Assembly: GCA_021792365.1 (NCBI GenBank)
Contig: JAJYUT010000003.1
Span: 744,001 to 808,000, forward strand
Length of the DNA: 64,000 bases
Direction: 5' to 3'
DNA from: Pseudomonadota bacterium
Lineage (GTDB): Bacteria > Pseudomonadota > Alphaproteobacteria > Dongiales > Dongiaceae
Part shown: positions 57,396 to 64,000 of the stretch, piece after piece
How the letters are laid out: each line of letters opens with the position of its first letter
Numbering within the stretch: position 1 is the stretch's first letter
Translations under genes and position numbers: made by a program
The notes under the pieces: generated by a model
Seen by the model: the letters and a program-made list of their open reading frames with translations, nothing else
Told to the model about the DNA's origin: nothing
Databases searched by the model: none

Positions 57396-57578
57396 ATGCT
57401 GACCACCATCCTCAAACTTGCTGCCCTGGCCAGTTTCGCCGCTTCGATCGCCGTGATCGTCATCTATGTTCCGGACCCCTCCTTGATCGCGGTCGTCGTC
57501 ATCGTCATCGCGATGGCGGCCTATGATTTCCTGGTCCGTCCGATGCTGATCCGCAACGGCAACAACCATCACCGCTGA
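57396..57578 (+). CDS. Small two-helix membrane protein
   Basis: A 60-residue hydrophobic protein that starts 3 bases after the amidase stop. Two membrane helices are predicted (LKLAALASFAASIAVIVIYV and LIAVVVIVIAMAAYDFLV) with a short PDPS turn and a basic tail ending RNGNNHHR. I do not recognise a family. It ends just before a strong hairpin terminator, so it is the last gene of the TRAP-amidase unit if it is real. The ribosome-binding site is weak. Confidence 0.55.
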   Translation: MLTTILKLAALASFAASIAVIVIYVPDPSLIAVVVIVIAMAAYDFLVRPMLIRNGNNHHR

Positions 57579-57587
57579 CGAAATGAA

Positions 57588-57622
57588 AACGGCTGCCCGT
57601 TGAGGGGAAACGGGCAGCCGTT
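57588..57622. terminator. Bidirectional hairpin terminator
   Basis: AACGGCTGCCCGTT (57588-57601) and AACGGGCAGCCGTT (57609-57622) pair perfectly over 14 bases around a 7-base loop. It lies between convergent genes ending at 57578 (plus) and 57654 (minus). A-rich flanks on the left would give a U-tract for minus-strand transcripts. Confidence 0.85.
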
Positions 57623-57653
57623 ACATCGATAAGCAGGGATTCGGGGTGAGCGG

Positions 57654-57908
57654 TTAGTCCCAGTCCCAAACCGGCTTACCGAAATTGAGGTCGTCGGAAT
57701 CCGTCAGCGCGCCGGTCGCCGCGCCCGCGGCGCCGCCAAACAGCGCGCCGCCGACCGGATGTCCGACCATCGCGCCGCCCAACGCGCCGGCACCCGCGCC
57801 GATGCCCGCGCCCGTCAGGGCGCGATCGCCTTCGCTGTGACCGCAAGCCGAAAGGCCGGCACCGATCGCCACCACCGTAGCCATGGACACCATCTTCATC
57901 GCGCGCAT
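57654..57908 (-). CDS. Glycine-zipper lipoprotein
   Basis: An 84-residue precursor with a lipoprotein signal: basic start (MRAMKM), hydrophobic core and lipobox LSAC (Cys22). The mature part is a glycine-zipper region (GAGIGAGAGALGGAMVGHP and GALFGGAAGAATGAL) and a short acidic end (KPVWDWD). It would be anchored in the outer membrane. GGAG precedes the ATG at 57908; the second ATG is at 57899. A relaxed EcfG-type promoter (minus) lies 45 bases upstream, suggesting envelope-stress induction. Confidence 0.8.
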   Translation of the reverse strand: MRAMKMVSMATVVAIGAGLSACGHSEGDRALTGAGIGAGAGALGGAMVGHPVGGALFGGAAGAATGALTDSDDLNFGKPVWDWD

Positions 57909-57953
57909 CTGGACTCTCCTCGTGACTGTTCCTGTCCGGTCGCGTGCCTTGAG

Positions 57954-57978
57954 AACACGCCGGTTGCATCTTGGTTCC
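57954..57978 (-). promoter_or_regulatory. Relaxed EcfG-type promoter for the glycine-zipper lipoprotein
   Basis: On the minus strand: GGAAC, 16 bases, TGTT. It ends 45 bases before the start at 57908. The same TGTT variant precedes sodB and the 111-residue gene. Confidence 0.45.
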
Positions 57979-58143
57979 GGGGCGCGCCGTGGCAAGGCAC
58001 GAGTGCGTGACTCGCCTCGATGTCGCTACAACGTTGAAGCCAGACGCTTCATCATGCGCGATGCGCCGCCATCAACTCGCTGTGAGAGTCCGTCGCGCGA
58101 GCAATTATGGCGGGAATGTGGCCGCGACACCGACTACGGCTCA

Positions 58144-58905
58144 TCAGCGATTCGCGCGCTTTCCGGTACGCTGTCGCGCCTCCTCCAGCGCGGCGCCTTC
58201 CGGACTGTCAAGAGCCTCCGCCGCCGCACGGCCACCGCTCTCCGCCGCACCGGACTTGGCGAAGGAATGCTGCGCCTCCTGGTAGTTGCGCGCCGACAGC
58301 CAATCGCCCTCGCCACGCAACTCGAATTGCTCCGCCGCGAACGTCCAGTTCGCCAGGTTCTTCAGGAAGGCATCGATGAACTTCGGCCGCTCATTCTGGT
58401 AGTCGAGATAGTACGCGTGCTCCCACACATCGCAGGTGAGGAGCGCCTTCGCCCCCTGCAGCATCGGCAATTCCGCATTCGCGGTCGTCACCACCTTCAA
58501 ACTCTCGCCATCCAGCGCCAGCCATGCCCATCCGCTGCCGAACTGCTTGGCCGCCTTGTCAGCGAATTCCTTCTGGAAGGCATCGAAGCTGCCGAAGTCC
58601 TTGTCGATCTGCCGCTTCAAGTCGCCGCTCGGCCCGCCGCTTCCGTCCGGGGTCAGGCAATACCAGAAGAAGGAATGGTTCCAGTGCTGCCCGGCATTGT
58701 TGAAGACCCCCCAATCCTTCTGCCAGCTCTTCTGGATGATCTCGCCGAGCGAGAGATCCGCATAGGGTGTCCCCTCGATCGCCTCGTTGAGCTTGTCGAC
58801 ATAGGTCTTGTGATGCTTGCCGTGATGGAACTTGAGCGTCTCAGCCGAAATGTGCGGGCTGAGCGCGTCCAGGTCGTACGGCAGATTGGGAAGGGTAAAG
58901 GCCAT
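58144..58905 (-). CDS. sodB: Superoxide dismutase, Fe type (C-terminally extended)
   Basis: A 253-residue Fe/Mn superoxide dismutase. Metal ligands are in SPHISAETLKFHHGKHH (first His), AGQHWNHSFFWYCLTP (second His), and DVWEHAYYLDYQN (Asp and His). Gln in AGQHW and the FGSGWAWL segment favour iron. The catalytic core is about 200 residues; an additional 50-residue tail (from about 204) is Ala/Glu/Arg-rich and has no recognised function. It contains no LGxGxL encapsulin-targeting motif. A relaxed EcfG-type promoter lies 83 bases upstream. It is divergent from the encapsulated ferritin and encapsulin genes, so iron storage and superoxide defence may respond together. Confidence 0.92.
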   Translation of the reverse strand: MAFTLPNLPYDLDALSPHISAETLKFHHGKHHKTYVDKLNEAIEGTPYADLSLGEIIQKSWQKDWGVFNNAGQHWNHSFFWYCLTPDGSGGPSGDLKRQIDKDFGSFDAFQKEFADKAAKQFGSGWAWLALDGESLKVVTTANAELPMLQGAKALLTCDVWEHAYYLDYQNERPKFIDAFLKNLANWTFAAEQFELRGEGDWLSARNYQEAQHSFAKSGAAESGGRAAAEALDSPEGAALEEARQRTGKRANR

Positions 58906-58987
58906 GACGTCTCACCAATAAAACAAGTTGTCAGAAGGAATTTCCCAGCCTCGAGCGCGGCTGACACACGCCGCCGCGCAGAATCTA

Positions 58988-59012
58988 AACAAGCCGCCGG
59001 AAAACCCGTTCC
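58988..59012 (-). promoter_or_regulatory. Relaxed EcfG-type promoter for sodB
   Basis: Minus strand: GGAAC, 16 bases, TGTT. The minus-10 is 83 bases before the ATG at 58905. It faces the exact plus-strand site at 59030. Confidence 0.45.
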
Positions 59013-59029
59013 GAGCGATCCGGAACAGC

Positions 59030-59054
59030 GGAACTACGGTAATTCCCAGGCGTT
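59030..59054 (+). promoter_or_regulatory. EcfG-type general-stress promoter for the encapsulin operon
   Basis: GGAAC (59030-59034), 16 bases, CGTTTA (from 59051): exact match. It lies 98 bases upstream of the encapsulated ferritin start, so the transcript would carry a leader with a strong hairpin. Confidence 0.65.
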
Positions 59055-59080
59055 TAACGGAGGCCGTTTAAGGGAGCGAC

Positions 59081-59097
59081 CCCCGGGCATCCCGGGG
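59081..59097. promoter_or_regulatory. Hairpin in the leader of the encapsulated-ferritin mRNA
   Basis: CCCCGGG-CAT-CCCGGGG forms a seven-pair stem with a three-base loop, 55 bases before the start codon and 27 bases after the minus-10. It has no U-tract, so it is more likely a regulatory or stabilising structure than a terminator. Confidence 0.45.
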
Positions 59098-59152
59098 CCA
59101 CGCCGTAGGCATCCCCAATGCCGCGAGGAAAGTCCATCGCCAGGGAAGTCCG

Positions 59153-59542
59153 ATGTCGAGTGAAATGCTGCACGAAGCCGCCGAGAAACTCTCGCCCGCG
59201 ACCATTGACCGCCACCGCGCCACCGTGTCGCTGATGGAGGAGCTGGAGGCGATCGACTGGTACGACCAGCGCATCGACGCGGCCACGGATCCCGAGTTGA
59301 AGGAGATCCTGCGGCACAATCGCGACGAAGAGAAGGAGCATGCCGCCATGGTCCTGGAATGGCTGCGGCGGCAAGATGCGGTGTTCGACGAGCAGCTCCG
59401 CACCTACCTCTTCAAGGAAGGCGACATCATGGCGGTCGAGGCCGCGGCCGAGGCAGCCGAGGCGGGCGGGTCCACCGAGGCTAAGGTCAACCACGGATGC
59501 CTCGGGATCGGCGATCTCAGGCGTGAGGAGGTGACGCCATGA
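59153..59542 (+). CDS. Encapsulated ferritin (encapsulin cargo)
   Basis: A 129-residue ferritin-like protein of the EncFtn type. Two antiparallel helices carry ferroxidase ligands at positions equivalent to the Rhodospirillum rubrum protein: Glu30 (LMEELEAIDWYDQR), Glu60 and His63 (RDEEKEHAAM). The C-terminal peptide CLGIGDLRRE (residues 116-125) is the targeting sequence that binds the inside of the encapsulin shell. Such proteins assemble as decamers and oxidise Fe(II) for storage. GGGAAG precedes the ATG. Its stop overlaps the encapsulin start by four bases (ATGA), giving coupled synthesis of cargo and shell. An exact EcfG-type promoter lies upstream. Confidence 0.94.
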   Translation: MSSEMLHEAAEKLSPATIDRHRATVSLMEELEAIDWYDQRIDAATDPELKEILRHNRDEEKEHAAMVLEWLRRQDAVFDEQLRTYLFKEGDIMAVEAAAEAAEAGGSTEAKVNHGCLGIGDLRREEVTP

Positions 59543-60405
59543 ATCATCTGCTGCGCGAGCTCGCGCCCCTCACCGGCGGCGAGTGGAAGGCGATCGACGA
59601 GGAGGCGAAGCGCACGCTCAAGATCAACCTGGCGGCCCGTCGCCTGGTCGATTTCTGCGGTCCCCACGGCTGGCAGACCTCCAGCATCAATCTCGGAAGG
59701 GTAAAGGACGTCGGGGCCGAGATCCGGCCCGGCGTCGAAGTCCGGCGTCGCCGGGTCCAGCCGCTGATCGAACTGCGGGCGCCATTCGAACTGTCGCGCG
59801 CCGAACTCGACATCATCAGCCGGGGCGGCGGCGATTCGGATCTGCGGCCGGTGACCGAGGCGGCGCGGACGATTGCGATCGCCGAGAACCACGCGGTGTT
59901 CAACGGATTCGCGGCCGGGCGCATCACCGGCATCCTCGATCTCACCCGGGAAAGCGCCCTCGCCCTGACAGACGATTACGTGCGCTATCCCGAAGTGGTG
60001 GCGGAGGCGCTCGGCAAGCTGCGGAACCTGGGAATCGACGGACCCTATGGCATCGCCCTCGGCCCGCGTTGCTATATCGGGCTCACCGAGACGACCACCG
60101 GCGGCGGCTATCGCGTCTATGACCACGTCAAGCGGCTGCTGAACGGGCCGCTGGTCTGGACGCCGGGAATCGACGGGGCCATCGTGGTTTCCCTGCGCGG
60201 CGGCGACTTCGAGCTCACGGTGGGCGAGGATTTCTCGATCGGCTATGTCAGCCACACCGCGGACACGGTGCGGCTCTACCTGGAGGAGAGCCTGACGTTT
60301 CGCGTGCTCACCCCCGAAGCGGCGGTGGCGCTGCGCTATCGCAACAACCATGCAGAGTTGGCACCGCCGGGGAATGCGACCGGGAAGCAACCCGGGGCGG
60401 AGTGA
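59539..60405 (+). CDS. Encapsulin shell protein, family 1
   Basis: A 288-residue protein with the HK97-like phage capsid fold of family 1 encapsulins (linocin M18 type). The N-terminus NHLLRELAPLTGGEWKAIDEEA forms the helix that binds cargo peptides. Later blocks are FCGPHGWQTSSINLGRV, PLIELRAPFELSRAELD, ENHAVFNGFAAGRITGI and GPRCYIGLTETTTGGGY, and a C-terminal F(S)IGYVSHTADTVRLYLEES. Shells of this size class (T=1, 60 subunits) are expected, about 24 nm across. A C-terminal tail of about 20 residues extends beyond typical members. The partner cargo gene lies directly upstream. Confidence 0.95.
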   Translation: MNHLLRELAPLTGGEWKAIDEEAKRTLKINLAARRLVDFCGPHGWQTSSINLGRVKDVGAEIRPGVEVRRRRVQPLIELRAPFELSRAELDIISRGGGDSDLRPVTEAARTIAIAENHAVFNGFAAGRITGILDLTRESALALTDDYVRYPEVVAEALGKLRNLGIDGPYGIALGPRCYIGLTETTTGGGYRVYDHVKRLLNGPLVWTPGIDGAIVVSLRGGDFELTVGEDFSIGYVSHTADTVRLYLEESLTFRVLTPEAAVALRYRNNHAELAPPGNATGKQPGAE

Positions 60406-60418
60406 GTCCCGGCTGAGG

Positions 60419-60444
60419 GGAACTCTCCACCCGCGACATCCGTT
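60419..60444 (+). promoter_or_regulatory. EcfG-type general-stress promoter for the DUF1328 protein
   Basis: GGAAC (60419-60423), 17 bases, CGTT (60441-60444): exact match. It lies 69 bases upstream of the ATG at 60514. Confidence 0.6.
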
Positions 60445-60513
60445 CACATAGCAAGCCGCGCTCAATCCGCCTGCCGGGTGAAATGAGCGCGGGACCCGGA
60501 ACGGAGAACCGGT

Positions 60514-60687
60514 ATGCTGTATTGGGCGTTGCTTTTCCTGGTGATTGCGATCGTTGCCGGCATTTTTGGCTTTGGTGGCATCGCGGCGACCGCTTCCAGC
60601 ATCGCACAGGTGTTGTTCTTCATCTTCCTGGTGCTGTTCGTCGTCAGCCTGTTCTTCGGCTGGCGCGGCAGATCACCCGGACCCTGA
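60514..60687 (+). CDS. DUF1328 (YtjA-like) small membrane protein
   Basis: A 57-residue protein with two membrane helices. It starts [20 protein letters not shown] and has the conserved [20 protein letters not shown], then a short C-terminal tail (GWRGRSPGP). This is the DUF1328 pattern of small inner-membrane proteins common in stress regulons. GGAG precedes the ATG and an exact EcfG-type promoter lies upstream. Function unknown. Confidence 0.85.
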   Translation: MLYWALLFLVIAIVAGIFGFGGIAATASSIAQVLFFIFLVLFVVSLFFGWRGRSPGP

Positions 60688-60808
60688 CGCAGGAATAAAG
60701 TTTGAATGGCGGCGGCACTCGCCAGCACGTACCGCCGTCGGCCCGTGGCAAGCGCGCGAAAAAGCGATCAAGCGGCAGCAGGTCCCTCCCCCCGAAGCTG
60801 CCGCCCTG

Positions 60809-61329
60809 TCACCAGGAGCATCGGTGACATCGTTTGCCACGGGCCATCGCTCTCCTGAACTCAGCCATGCCCTGCCGAATCCGCTCCGCCGCCGCGCACA
60901 ACTCCTCGACGGGCAGCGGCGGAAATTGGCGGCTCACGACGCGAGTCATGCCGCTCGGCAGCGTCTCTTCGGTGATGTCGCCGCGGATCATCTGATCATT
61001 GAGCGCATCGCCGGGACGGTGCGGTGCCAGGTGGAGGTGGAGATGCGGCATGCCGTCGGCTAAAATGCAGCCATAGACGATCTCGAATCCCGTCGCCTCC
61101 TTGAGGCCGCGCGTGCAGCGTGCCAGCACGGCGCCGAGCGTTTCCGCCTCTGTGCCGTCCAGCTCGATCACGAATTGGATATGCCGCTTCGGCTCGAGAT
61201 AGGCGAACCCGGCACTTCCGAGATCAGAGCGACGGTGAGGCGGCACAGGCGATCCTCCCAAACCTGGATTCGCTCGAGTTCCTCATCCGCCGCCGCGCCG
61301 CGGCACATCGGACAGTCGGGCATGATCAT
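60809..61329 (-). pseudogene. HIT-family hydrolase gene with a single-base frameshift
   Basis: Two frames together encode one HIT (histidine triad) protein. The first, from the ATG at 61329, reads MIMPDCPMCRGAAADEE and continues to LISEVPG. The second, to the stop at 60809, resumes with GFAYLEPKRHIQFVIEL and carries the catalytic triad HLHLHLAPH. The frames meet near 61204-61213, where one extra base in the short run at 61206-61207 would restore a single reading frame of about 173 residues. The gene start overlaps the upstream dehydrogenase stop (ATGA). Either the gene is recently broken or there is a sequencing error. HIT proteins hydrolyse nucleotide phosphoramidates. Confidence 0.8.
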
Positions 61330-62354
61330 CGCTCCTGTGTTTCGCGGGGGCGGCCCGGATCGGAAAGCCGCGGTTCCACGGGATACGGGCCCTCGGCAAA
61401 CGACTCCGCATGGTAGCCCTTCGACCCGATCGCCCGCGCCAGGGGGCTCCTGAAATCCTGTCCGGCGGCGAGCCGTTCGATCACCAGCCTGAAATCGTAG
61501 TGCGGGCGCCAGCCAAGCTCCTCCCGCGCCCGATCGTTGACGTAAACCCGATCGATGCCGGGCGCCATCCGCCAGCCGCGACGCGTATATTCTGCTTCGT
61601 ATTCGGGCGCGTACCGCCGTACGACGGCCGGCGCATCCCGTCGCAACTCCCGCAGGTCTCCGGGTGTGAACGGCGTGGTCGCGCTGATGATATAGCGGCG
61701 GAAGCCGAGCGAAGGCGCCAGGCGCGCCGCCAGCAGATGCGCGCTCACCACGTCTTCGATGTCGACGCGCCGATGAAGGTATTCGTTCGCCTTGGCGTTC
61801 GCGTCAGCATAGGCCTCGCGCACGCGCCTGTCGTCGTCCTCCTCGGGAAAGAAGCGCGACGTCCGCAAGACGATGCACGGCAGGCGCTGGTTGCGGTGGA
61901 AAAGCTGGCAGAGAGTCTCCGCCGCTTCCTTGGTGACGCCATAGATATTCTTGGGAACCGGCGCGACGTCTTCCGTGATCCAGGCCGCCGGCGCCCCGGG
62001 CGGCGGCACCAACGCGTCGCCGAACACACTGGTCGTGCTGGTATATACGAACGAGCCGACCTCCGCCGCGACCGCCTCCTCCAGCAGGTTGAGCGTGCCG
62101 GTGATGTTGGTGTCAACGAAGTCCTGGCGCCGATGCGTGGCCACATGCGGCTTGTGCAACGTGGCGGCGTGCAGCACGACCTGGACACCCGGCATGCAGC
62201 GGCGGACGCAGTCGCGGTCCGCAATCGAGCCGACATGCGTCGTGAAGCGACCGTCGTGAACATCGAGGGCAACCACCTCGTGATCCTGTTCGCGCAAGGC
62301 GCGGACCAGCGCTTCGCCAAGATGACCGGAGCTGCCCGTAACCAGAATCTTCAT
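61326..62354 (-). CDS. NAD-dependent epimerase/dehydratase family protein
   Basis: A 342-residue extended SDR with the NAD motif GSSGHLG (residues 7-13), Ser/Thr in VYTSTTSVFGD and YxxxK in YGVTKEAAE. The substrate region has RTSRFFPEEDDDRRVR, an unusual acidic insertion, and DIEDVVSAHLLA. The length and motifs resemble UDP-glucose 4-epimerase-like or uronate dehydrogenase enzymes, with no closer assignment. The ATG at 62354 is chosen because the open frame upstream (to 62654) has no conserved sequence. It overlaps the HIT gene start by four bases. Confidence 0.82.
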   Translation of the reverse strand: MKILVTGSSGHLGEALVRALREQDHEVVALDVHDGRFTTHVGSIADRDCVRRCMPGVQVVLHAATLHKPHVATHRRQDFVDTNITGTLNLLEEAVAAEVGSFVYTSTTSVFGDALVPPPGAPAAWITEDVAPVPKNIYGVTKEAAETLCQLFHRNQRLPCIVLRTSRFFPEEDDDRRVREAYADANAKANEYLHRRVDIEDVVSAHLLAARLAPSLGFRRYIISATTPFTPGDLRELRRDAPAVVRRYAPEYEAEYTRRGWRMAPGIDRVYVNDRAREELGWRPHYDFRLVIERLAAGQDFRSPLARAIGSKGYHAESFAEGPYPVEPRLSDPGRPRETQER

Positions 62355-62425
62355 GGTCTCAATGCGCGCGCGTATGGCAACGAGGATGGCGAGAAGTGTA
62401 TTCGGCCCCGGGCAGCCGGGCCAGC

Positions 62426-63118
62426 CTAGAACTGCTCCGGAATGCCCTGGCTGGTGCGCCAATCCTTGAGCAGCACACGTCGCCGCTTGGGATAGCGCTG
62501 CTTCAACGGCTTTGCCTTCTCGATGCGGTCGGCACGAAAATGGCGGAAATCCTCGCGCATCTCGCACCAGGCGGCAACCACACGCGCGCGATCGAAGAAA
62601 GCCAGCGCGATCGGCCAGATCACGCGCTCCGACTTCTGGCCCTTCTCGTCGCAATAGGCGATCTTGATCTTGCGCTCTTCGCGAATGGACTCGCGGATCG
62701 GGCTGAGATCGATCGGCTCGGGCACCGCCTCCCGGCTGGCTCCGACCACGACGCCGGCCAGTTCCACGCGCTCCTTCAGGTCCTCGGGCAGGACGGCGGC
62801 GATCTTGGTCAGGGCGTTGCGCGCCGCCTGGGCCAGAGGCCGGTCGCCGCGCTGCATGACCCAGCGCGAGCCGAGCACCAGCGCCTCGATCTCTTCGTCA
62901 TCGAACATCAGCGGCGGCAGCAGGAAACCGGGCCGCAGCACGTAGCCGATCCCCGCCTCGCCTTCGATCGTCGCGCCCTGCGCGTTCAGCGACACGACAT
63001 CGCGGTAGATCGTGCGCACGGAAACGCTGAGTTCTTCCGCCAGTCGCTCGGCGCTAACCGGCCGGCGATAGGCGCGCAGCGCCTGCAGAAGAGCCAGCAA
63101 TCGTTCCGATTTCGACAT
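62426..63118 (-). CDS. WYL-domain transcriptional regulator (YafY type)
   Basis: A 230-residue regulator. The N-terminal HTH (about residues 1-60) has RLLALLQALRAYRRPVSAERLAEELSVSVRTIYRDV. The WYL ligand-binding domain (about 135-205) is present, with DLSPIRESIREERKIKIAYCDEKG as its entry segment. WYL regulators respond to nucleotides, DNA damage or small ligands and often repress a neighbour. A perfect palindrome (63171-63189) lies 53 bases upstream of the ATG at 63118 and is probably its operator. No divergent gene exists here; the only downstream gene is the epimerase-like one. Confidence 0.88.
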   Translation of the reverse strand: MSKSERLLALLQALRAYRRPVSAERLAEELSVSVRTIYRDVVSLNAQGATIEGEAGIGYVLRPGFLLPPLMFDDEEIEALVLGSRWVMQRGDRPLAQAARNALTKIAAVLPEDLKERVELAGVVVGASREAVPEPIDLSPIRESIREERKIKIAYCDEKGQKSERVIWPIALAFFDRARVVAAWCEMREDFRHFRADRIEKAKPLKQRYPKRRRVLLKDWRTSQGIPEQF

Positions 63119-63170
63119 GCTGACAGAATTGCGCAGGATGCGCCCGGACGCCAGCAGCCTTTTACGACTT

Positions 63171-63189
63171 CCTGACAGCTCCTGTCAGG
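63171..63189. promoter_or_regulatory. Palindromic operator upstream of the WYL regulator
   Basis: CCTGACAG, three bases, CTGTCAGG: perfect eight-base arms (63171-63178, 63182-63189). A further TGACAG occurs at 63121-63126. This form is common upstream of YafY-type regulators. Confidence 0.6.
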
Positions 63190-63214
63190 ATCGGGAGAGG
63201 CAGGCCATGGCGGG

Positions 63215-64000
63215 TCAGCCCGTTCCTTCCCGCGCCAACTCCGCCTCGCCTTTGAGGCTCCCGGGCTCATCGCGATAGGTCATGCGGCCGGCAACGATCT
63301 CTCCCTGCCAGCGCCGCTCGATCTCCGCCCGCGCGGGCTGGGCCTTGAACCAGGCGATGAACTGGTTGACCGCCTTCAGCAGGGCGTGGCTGGAGGGATC
63401 GTCCGCCACGCCGACGGCGTAATACCAGGGCTCCGGCGCGAGGTCGACCGGCAGGCACTCGATCTTGCCGCGCCAGGGCGAGTCGGCGCCGGTACAGGCC
63501 CAGTGATAGATCGGCTTGTCGACGGCGAAGGCATCGACCGCGCGTTCCGCCAGGCAGTCGTGGATGCGGCTCTGGTCGGTATAGGCGATGAGGTTCGCGA
63601 GCTTCACCTTGCCGCCGGGCTTGTCCATGTTGGCGGCCCAACGCAACCCTGCCGTCTCCAGGGTGGCGAAGGCGGCCGGGTCGTTGATGCAGCCCAGCAC
63701 CTTGCCGTCGAGATCGGCGACCCCGCCGATCCCTGCGTCGCCCACGCGGCGTGCCAGGACATAGCGGAGATAGGCATAGGGCTCCGAATAGGCGACGCCG
63801 AGCCAGCGCGCATTGGGCGGCAGGGCGCTCCACACCACGTCGCATTCCGGCTCGCCGCGCCGGCGCCCGGCATGCAGGAGTTCCGCGCAGAGATCCCAAG
63901 GCTGCGGCACGAACTCGACCGCGACGCCGAGCCATTTGGCGAAGGCCTCGGCATACTCGACGTCGAGGCCGGTGAAGCGGCCGTTGGGCCCCTTGAAGGA
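63215..64000 (-). CDS. Periplasmic amino-acid-type solute-binding protein, family 3 (partial, N-terminus off window)
   Basis: About 262 residues are visible; the frame is open to the right edge, so the signal peptide and first strand lie outside. Family 3 features include NGRFTGLDVEYAEAFAKWLG, FVPQPWDLCAELLHAG, CDVVWSALPPN and SEPYAYLRYVLAR, and the C-terminal domain has KAVNQFIAWFKAQPARAEIERRWQGEI. Such proteins bind polar amino acids, opines or similar solutes for ABC import, or act as the methanol-oxidation XoxJ type. No transporter genes are visible, so the substrate is open. Confidence 0.8.
   Translation of the reverse strand, partial: SFKGPNGRFTGLDVEYAEAFAKWLGVAVEFVPQPWDLCAELLHAGRRRGEPECDVVWSALPPNARWLGVAYSEPYAYLRYVLARRVGDAGIGGVADLDGKVLGCINDPAAFATLETAGLRWAANMDKPGGKVKLANLIAYTDQSRIHDCLAERAVDAFAVDKPIYHWACTGADSPWRGKIECLPVDLAPEPWYYAVGVADDPSSHALLKAVNQFIAWFKAQPARAEIERRWQGEIVAGRMTYRDEPGSLKGEAELAREGTG

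Noticed and set aside
58144-58905. SOD as an additional encapsulin cargo
   Set aside because: The C-terminal tail lacks an LGxGxL-like targeting peptide, which the true cargo clearly has.
1-64000. CRISPR arrays, tRNA, rRNA, integrase genes
   Set aside because: I saw no spaced direct repeats, no cloverleaf-like sequence ending in CCA, and no integrase or transposase gene with intact motifs.

Overview
The window is a GC-rich chromosomal segment, most likely from an alphaproteobacterium. The gene families (TamA/TamB, DUF892, DUF3008, DUF1328, family 1 encapsulin with encapsulated ferritin, DctPQM TRAP transporter, UgpC-type sugar ABC importer) fit that class. Six intergenic sites also match exactly the GGAAC-N16/17-CGTT promoter of the alphaproteobacterial general stress sigma factor EcfG. 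I cannot place the order or genus. I saw no rRNA, tRNA, CRISPR array, phage or intact insertion sequence.

Layout. 1-5786 (minus): tamB (running off the left edge) and tamA, an outer-membrane translocation pair. 5863-7844 (minus): a Gfo/Idh/MocA dehydrogenase and a zinc-type alcohol dehydrogenase. 8074-8706: a CBS protein and a DUF3008 protein. 8801-21487: a glycoconjugate cluster with inositol-3-phosphate synthase, a sugar nucleotidyltransferase, a methyltransferase, a GH-A-like protein that appears circularly permuted, UDP-glucuronate decarboxylase (minus), two sugar-nucleotide epimerases and five glycosyltransferase-like proteins, three of them CgeB-like. 21678-24029: DUF892 ferritin-like protein, small proteins and a SIR2-like protein. 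24240-26063: ABC exporter. 26329-29883: Crp/Fnr regulator, SDR/TetR divergent pair and a second SDR.

29888-34703 (minus): ribokinase-type kinase, RbsD/FucU mutarotase, tandem-domain aldehyde dehydrogenase and DeoC, together enough for a 2-deoxyribose pathway. 34843-37053: glyceraldehyde-phosphate reductase (minus) and DenD-like dehydrogenase (plus). 37087-48370 (minus): a sugar-acid unit read from a GntR regulator through ABM protein, HpcH aldolase, 2-hydroxyacid dehydrogenase, ABC importer, probable apionate-type lactonase, OtnK-type kinase and OtnC-type decarboxylase. 48395-49004 has no convincing gene. 49005-51276 (minus): YiaV/YiaW-like pair and a flavin reductase. 51452-57578: AI-2E family transporter, TRAP transporter, amidase and a small membrane protein. 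57654-60687: lipoprotein, FeSOD, encapsulated ferritin, encapsulin and a DUF1328 protein. 60809-64000 (minus): a frameshifted HIT gene, a sugar-nucleotide-type dehydrogenase, a WYL regulator and a partial solute-binding protein.

The most notable pattern is that candidate EcfG promoters precede inositol synthase, the sugar epimerase operon, the ABC exporter, the AI-2E transporter, the encapsulin operon and the DUF1328 protein. Relaxed versions precede the SOD, lipoprotein, UDP-xylose synthase, alcohol dehydrogenase, DUF892 and 111-residue-protein genes. I infer a stress-response island that links envelope glycan synthesis, iron storage and oxidative defence, next to sugar and sugar-acid catabolic units that have their own local regulators.
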